64,000 nt of DNA from contig JALGSV010000003.1 of the NCBI GenBank assembly GCA_029821755.1, positions 94,130 to 158,129 of the forward strand, in the 5' to 3' direction. Positions 60,332 through 64,000 of this stretch are shown one piece after another. The DNA comes from Candidatus Zipacnadum vermilionense (GTDB taxonomy: Bacteria > Armatimonadota > Zipacnadia > Zipacnadales > Zipacnadaceae). The notes under the pieces are model-generated. The model had not been told where the DNA came from and did no database searches. It was given only the letters and a program-made list of their open reading frames with translations. The translations under genes and the position numbers were made by a program. The stretch's first letter is position 1. Each line of letters starts with the position of its first letter.

Positions 60332-62710
60332 TTACTGCCGCTTGATGACGATGGTGCCTACTTCCCCCTGTAGCTCCGGTACCTGCAAGGTTAGAACCTC
60401 GTTCTCCAGTTTCGTCTCCAGGCGAGTTTCGCGGCCGTTAAACTCGTGGAGAAGGGCCGGACCGGGGGTGGCGAAGTTGTGTTGGGCCAGGTCTATGGTC
60501 ACGGCGAAGGGGCCTTTGCGAACCTTGCGTCGGTCTACCAGGTTGAGGGTGAGGCTGGTGCCGTCGGTGCGGCGGAAGAGCTTGGCGTAGATGCGCTCGG
60601 GGAGGGGACCGAGGCCGATATCGTCGCGGAAATCAGCCCCATAGATCTCGCTGCGCACGGAGGCGCGCAAGGCCAGAAGCTTGTGCATGTACTGGACGAA
60701 AGGGTCGTCCCGGTTGATCGGCGACTGCATCAGGATGTCGAACCGGGAGCCCATGAGGAAGACGTGGTTCATGGTGTCCTCGCGGCGGGGTTCGTCGCCC
60801 ACGTCGGGCCAGTAGTATTTGAGGCCGTTACCGGCGCCATTGCAGGTGCCGCTATAGATGGCGTGCTCGGGCCAGGTGTACGAGTAGATCTCCGGCTTGA
60901 CGTAACGGGTGAGACCCTCCAGGTACTCCAGGCCGAGGGCGTGGGAGTTGTACTGCATGAGGGCGTCGCAGACGGTCTCGGAGGTGACGGCGAGGTTGAC
61001 GTAGGGGGAGGAGCCTTCTTGCAGGCGCTCCAGGAGGCGGAGGAAGGCGGGGCCGACGCCGTGAGGCTGCTGGGGGCCGTGCTCGTCGCTGAAGCACACG
61101 CGAGCGGCGGAGAACATGGTCACGGGCATGCTATCGAAGTACCAGGCGTCCACGCCGTAACGCTTAACGTAGCGGTCCAGCACCCAGGAGAGAATATAGT
61201 CCTGGTAGCCCTCCGCGGCGGGGCACATGCCGGAGAAGCGGGTGCCGGGGCTCTGGGCCCAGTTGCCGGCGATACGAGAGCCGTCCGGGAAGACGGAGGC
61301 CCAGCGGCGGGCCTCGCCCCACCACTGCGGGACGTGTACGTCGGGCGGGAGGTCGTCTTGCCACTGCTCCATGCCCTTGGCGAGGTCGGCGTCCCAGGTC
61401 CAGAGATTGTGGTAGAAACCGATATGGCCGCCCCGGGCGCGGACAGCGCGGACAGTGCGGGTGAGCTCCGCCTCTCCCCCGCGGTCCGGGTCAGGCCAGA
61501 GGAAGCAGTAGTAGGACTTGCGCGACTTGTCCGGCCCCACGTTCTCGATCATCTCGGACCAGATCTGCAAGTAGTTGAGGCCGAACCATTCGGCGTCGTC
61601 GAGCATGGTGAGAAAATCGCTGTAGCGCTGGGTGGGGCCACCGGTGCCGAACCAGCCGTCCGACTCGGTGCGGGGCCAGGCGGGGCCGGTGTAGGCGCGG
61701 TGATACTCCCGGGCCCTCTCGCGGTAGCGATCGGCGGCCCAGTGCCAGTCGCCGGGGTGGACGCCGACGGTGAAGGGCTGGGACTGCCACTCCTGATGGG
61801 GCTCCAGGAAGGCGAGAGTGCGCATATCGAGGGTCATGGTGCCCGCAGCGGCGTCGGGCCAGGTCTCCAGGTCCATCTGCTGGAAGGAGAGGTCGTGGCT
61901 GGCGAGGTACAGGCCACCGCCGGGGCCGTATTGGTCCAGCCAGGACATGGAGGCCCAACCGGGGTAGGTCAAGACGAAGATCGGCGTGGTGCGCCGGGGA
62001 CGGAGGAAGTCGTAGGAGGAAGGGTTGGGGATCAACTCGCCCTGCGCGTAGGGACGAGCGAGGAAGTTTTCGTCGGGCTTGCCGCCGAGGCAGACGCCCT
62101 CCAGCACCGGGAAGGCGACGCGGTAGACGCGGCGGTCCTGGTCAGGGGCCTCGCCGCCCTGGTTATCGACGTGGATACGCCAGTCCATGAGGGGGGAGTC
62201 GTTGAGGGGGGAGTCGTTCGTCAGGGTGATGGCGTAGGTGACGACGACGCCGCCGGGGAGGCGGCTGGTGCACTCGACGCGCTCACCGGTCGCGGTCTTT
62301 TCCTTGGTGACGCGAACACCGTCGGGAACCGCGTCCCGCAGGTGGGAGAGGTCGCCTTTCACCTTCTCGGAGTCGGCGGGGTTGTAGCGGGAGAAGCCGC
62401 CGCCCTGTTGCTCGAAGGGGTCGCGGATATAGATGGCCTGGTTGGCGGAGTAGACGTCGATGATGAAGGGCGGCCGGGGATCAGGGCGCGGCGTGAGGCA
62501 CTCGGTGTTGGTCTGCTTGTTGAGCAGGCCCAAGACGGCGCCTGTGTGGCCGTCGATGGTGAGGCGGAGGAGGGCGTTCTCCAGCACCACGGGGACGGGA
62601 GCCGGGTCAGTGGGCTCGGGCTCGTCGGCGCGGCCGGGAGTGGGGATGCCAACCAGTAGGCAACCCAACAACAGACAGGTGGGAAGTACCGCCGGGAGGA
62701 CGGTGCGCAT
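60332..62710 (-). CDS. Secreted DUF6259-type glycoside-hydrolase-like protein
   Basis: 792 residues, AAGGAG ribosome binding site. A signal peptide (CLLLGCLLVGIPTPGRA) is followed by an N-terminal beta-supersandwich (VVLENALLRLTIDGHTGAVLGL). A long barrel region has YPGWASMSWLDQYGPGGGLYLASHD, WFGTGGPTQRYSDFLTMLDDAEWFGLNYLQIW and VDAWYFDSM. The composition and order match my memory of DUF6259 proteins, and I do not claim a substrate. An in-frame 15-bp tandem duplication (62188-62217) gives NDSPLNDSPL. The gene has AAGGAG upstream and follows the GATase-like gene by about 150 bases. Confidence 0.8.
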   Translation of the reverse strand: MRTVLPAVLPTCLLLGCLLVGIPTPGRADEPEPTDPAPVPVVLENALLRLTIDGHTGAVLGLLNKQTNTECLTPRPDPRPPFIIDVYSANQAIYIRDPFEQQGGGFSRYNPADSEKVKGDLSHLRDAVPDGVRVTKEKTATGERVECTSRLPGGVVVTYAITLTNDSPLNDSPLMDWRIHVDNQGGEAPDQDRRVYRVAFPVLEGVCLGGKPDENFLARPYAQGELIPNPSSYDFLRPRRTTPIFVLTYPGWASMSWLDQYGPGGGLYLASHDLSFQQMDLETWPDAAAGTMTLDMRTLAFLEPHQEWQSQPFTVGVHPGDWHWAADRYRERAREYHRAYTGPAWPRTESDGWFGTGGPTQRYSDFLTMLDDAEWFGLNYLQIWSEMIENVGPDKSRKSYYCFLWPDPDRGGEAELTRTVRAVRARGGHIGFYHNLWTWDADLAKGMEQWQDDLPPDVHVPQWWGEARRWASVFPDGSRIAGNWAQSPGTRFSGMCPAAEGYQDYILSWVLDRYVKRYGVDAWYFDSMPVTMFSAARVCFSDEHGPQQPHGVGPAFLRLLERLQEGSSPYVNLAVTSETVCDALMQYNSHALGLEYLEGLTRYVKPEIYSYTWPEHAIYSGTCNGAGNGLKYYWPDVGDEPRREDTMNHVFLMGSRFDILMQSPINRDDPFVQYMHKLLALRASVRSEIYGADFRDDIGLGPLPERIYAKLFRRTDGTSLTLNLVDRRKVRKGPFAVTIDLAQHNFATPGPALLHEFNGRETRLETKLENEVLTLQVPELQGEVGTIVIKRQ

Positions 62711-62859
62711 AGGGGTGACTCCTTACCTCGCAGGGGATATGGGGCCGTTTGTACCACGCCGGGGAGAGAATGTCAATCGGGGAGGCGGTGGGGCCTCTCC
62801 CTCCTTCCCCCTCTCCTTGCAGAGGAGGGGGAATCAGCGCAATCAGGGAGCGGTCCCCG

Positions 62860-63618
62860 CTAAGGGCCTTTCTCGAACAGCCAGCGCAGGACGCGGCCGA
62901 GCAGGAGGCGATAGCCGGTCCACTGGTAGAGGAAGGTTTCGTTGGCGGGGGGCTCGCCGGTCATGAAGGCGCCCAGAAAGACGGCAACACGGCCCTGGCC
63001 GTAGCGGCCGGTGACGAGGAGGGGCTGCCCCTCACAAGTCAGGAGGACCTCCGCGCCGGGCTTCGGGAGGACCTTGTGGTAGTAGTAGATGCGCGGGCGG
63101 TCTTCCCAGGTGAGTCCCTGGGTGACCGGGGAGGCCCGACCGGGCTGGACCTCGGAGTTGGTGGCTTTGACCAAGTCCCAGGGGCCGGTGACGGTCACCG
63201 GGAGGAGGTCTTCCAGGAAGGAACCGGTGATGTCGCCTTTGCCAAAGGACAAAGGTCCGCCGAACATCAGCAGGCGCCCGCCCTGCTCAACGTATCTCCG
63301 TAGGGTGAGCCGCCCCATGAACCCGTTGAGAGCGGAAGCCGGGATGTCGTTGAGGATAATGGCCCGGACCTCCTGGAGGGCTTCCAGCTTGCGGGGGAAG
63401 GGCTGGTCCAGGACAAAACCGCTCTGAAGACGGGCCAGGAAGGCCTCGCTCTCGGTCAATTGAGGGTACATGGAGGCGAGAGTGCCCTCCGGGAAGTAAG
63501 TTTGGCTGCCGAGGCCCTGCTCGACCATGACGGTGGGCTGGGCCGCGGCGGGCAGGGAGAGGGCGACGGAACTCAACACCAGGAACGCTAAGCACAGAGG
63601 CACAGGGGTTACGCGCAT
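62860..63618 (-). CDS. Secreted glutamine-amidotransferase-like (GATase1-like) protein
   Basis: 252 residues from ATG 63618 (GGGAG upstream); the start five bases after the preceding stop implies an operon. Signal peptide (FLVLSSVALSLPAAAQP). The fold looks like the class-I GATase-like or DUF-type 'putative glutamine amidotransferase' domain: AIILNDIPASALNGFMGRLTLRRYVEQGGRLLMFGGPLSFGKG, EVLLTCEGQPLLVTGRYGQGRVAVFLGAF. The catalytic Cys of true GATases is not evident. Likely a carbohydrate-linked accessory protein. Confidence 0.75.
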   Translation of the reverse strand: MRVTPVPLCLAFLVLSSVALSLPAAAQPTVMVEQGLGSQTYFPEGTLASMYPQLTESEAFLARLQSGFVLDQPFPRKLEALQEVRAIILNDIPASALNGFMGRLTLRRYVEQGGRLLMFGGPLSFGKGDITGSFLEDLLPVTVTGPWDLVKATNSEVQPGRASPVTQGLTWEDRPRIYYYHKVLPKPGAEVLLTCEGQPLLVTGRYGQGRVAVFLGAFMTGEPPANETFLYQWTGYRLLLGRVLRWLFEKGP

Positions 63619-63623
63619 GCAGA

Positions 63624-64000
63624 TCACTCTCCCAACCAGATGGCGGCCTGGTCTTTGTCCGTGGGGAAGGCGGCTAGCTGGGTCACGGTGGTCTTGTCGA
63701 ACCACAGATCAGTGGCACCCAGGAAGCTGACGGTGAACTCCAATACGCCCCCCTCCGGGCGGATGAAGCGGATGGTGAAGTCCTGGTAGACGCCGGACTT
63801 CGCGAAGTCGGTGGCCAGGAGGTATCTGGGGTCCATCAACTGGCCGCTGATACCGCCGACTATACCGGGGCTCAGGGCGGCCACCCGCGCCGCTTTGGTG
63901 TTGTCCTTGACCTTGAGGCGGAAGGTGACCAGGTAATCACCGACCGGTTGCTCGGCGGTGTACTGGCCCCAGGTCAGACCGATGTAGTTGGCTACCTTCC
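63624..64000 (-). CDS. Partial protein, C-terminal beta-sandwich-like domain (5' end outside window)
   Basis: The frame runs in from the window edge with no start needed; 124 residues are visible. It reads as a beta-rich segment (DYLVTFRLKVKDNTKAARVAALS, YQDFTIRFIRPEGGVLEFTVSFLGATDLWFDKTTV) that resembles carbohydrate-binding-module sandwiches. It is followed five bases later by the GATase-like gene. No catalytic motif in the visible part. Confidence 0.6.
   Translation of the reverse strand, partial: KVANYIGLTWGQYTAEQPVGDYLVTFRLKVKDNTKAARVAALSPGIVGGISGQLMDPRYLLATDFAKSGVYQDFTIRFIRPEGGVLEFTVSFLGATDLWFDKTTVTQLAAFPTDKDQAAIWLGE

Noticed and set aside
58233..60590. A 785-codon plus-strand frame opposite the GH36 gene
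   Set aside because: Antisense shadow of the alpha-galactosidase, with the same composition bias and no domains.
60446..62659. A 737-codon plus-strand open frame opposite the DUF6259 gene
   Set aside because: It is the antisense of a clear coding gene; GC-rich third positions remove stop codons on the other strand. The text is Gly/Val/Glu-rich without motifs.

Overview
The window is a high-GC (about 65%) bacterial chromosome segment with roughly 57 protein-coding genes, including one cut at each edge, and four tRNA genes. The mixture points to a free-living, diderm-type member of the Armatimonadota or a similar lineage. The clues are paired uroporphyrinogen-decarboxylase-like methyltransferases, Gfo/Idh/MocA oxidoreductases, a sulfatase, DUF3160 and DUF6259 proteins, lipoproteins, an SLBB export protein and a GT9 glycosyltransferase. 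That placement is inference from gene content, not phylogeny. I saw no CRISPR array, transposase, integrase or prophage.

Layout. 1-1460: end of enolase and a FtsB/DivIC-like gene, closed by a strong terminator. 1488-3710: a tyrosine autokinase (Wzz plus kinase) with a nine-tyrosine tail, divergent from a secreted AMIN/Amidase_3 cell-wall hydrolase. 5843-12645: a tightly packed plus-strand run of RNase PH, XTP pyrophosphatase, GT9 and FemAB-like ligase, then a second overlapping run of TldD protease, small membrane protein, metallophosphoesterase and PqqD-like protein. 12744-14053: solitary rpsT and rpsR genes with their own promoters and leaders, flanking a tiny membrane protein whose transcript looks leaderless. 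14077-31382: an oxidoreductase, a pentameric ligand-gated ion channel homologue, GH1, PHP, SpoIIE-type phosphatase, LexA, sulfatase, SLBB export protein, M48 lipoprotein, GT4, an unknown 557-residue protein and GH4. 31535-36580: CapA-like lipoprotein, DUF3160 lipoprotein, a VCBS-like secreted protein and MntP.

36797-50342: a GH43-like protein, two URO-D/MtaA-like proteins, an M48-like protein with a lost zinc His coupled to two CNNM/CorC proteins, a GalU-like enzyme, a mannitol-dehydrogenase-like enzyme, a second Gfo/Idh/MocA protein, a lipoprotein, GalT and a PGRP-type amidase. 50405-56272: coiled-coil zinc-ribbon protein, Nif3, FmdB-type zinc ribbon (a CIRCE-like operator sits between the last two), a secreted YP-repeat protein, an anti-sigma/ECF-sigma pair and tRNA-Thr, -Phe, -Val and -Glu. 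56512-64000: gamma-glutamyltransferase, GH36-type alpha-galactosidase, DUF6259 hydrolase, a GATase-like secreted protein and a partial beta-sandwich protein.

The GH1, GH4, GH36, GalT and GalU-like genes together suggest uptake and Leloir processing of galactosides and glucosides. Envelope functions (autokinase, SLBB, GT9, GT4, FemAB, two amidases) form the second theme. Intergenic DNA carries several recurring palindrome families. Many genes have clear sigma-70 promoters (TTGACA-like, 17-19 nt, TATAAT-like), and several have extended -10 elements.
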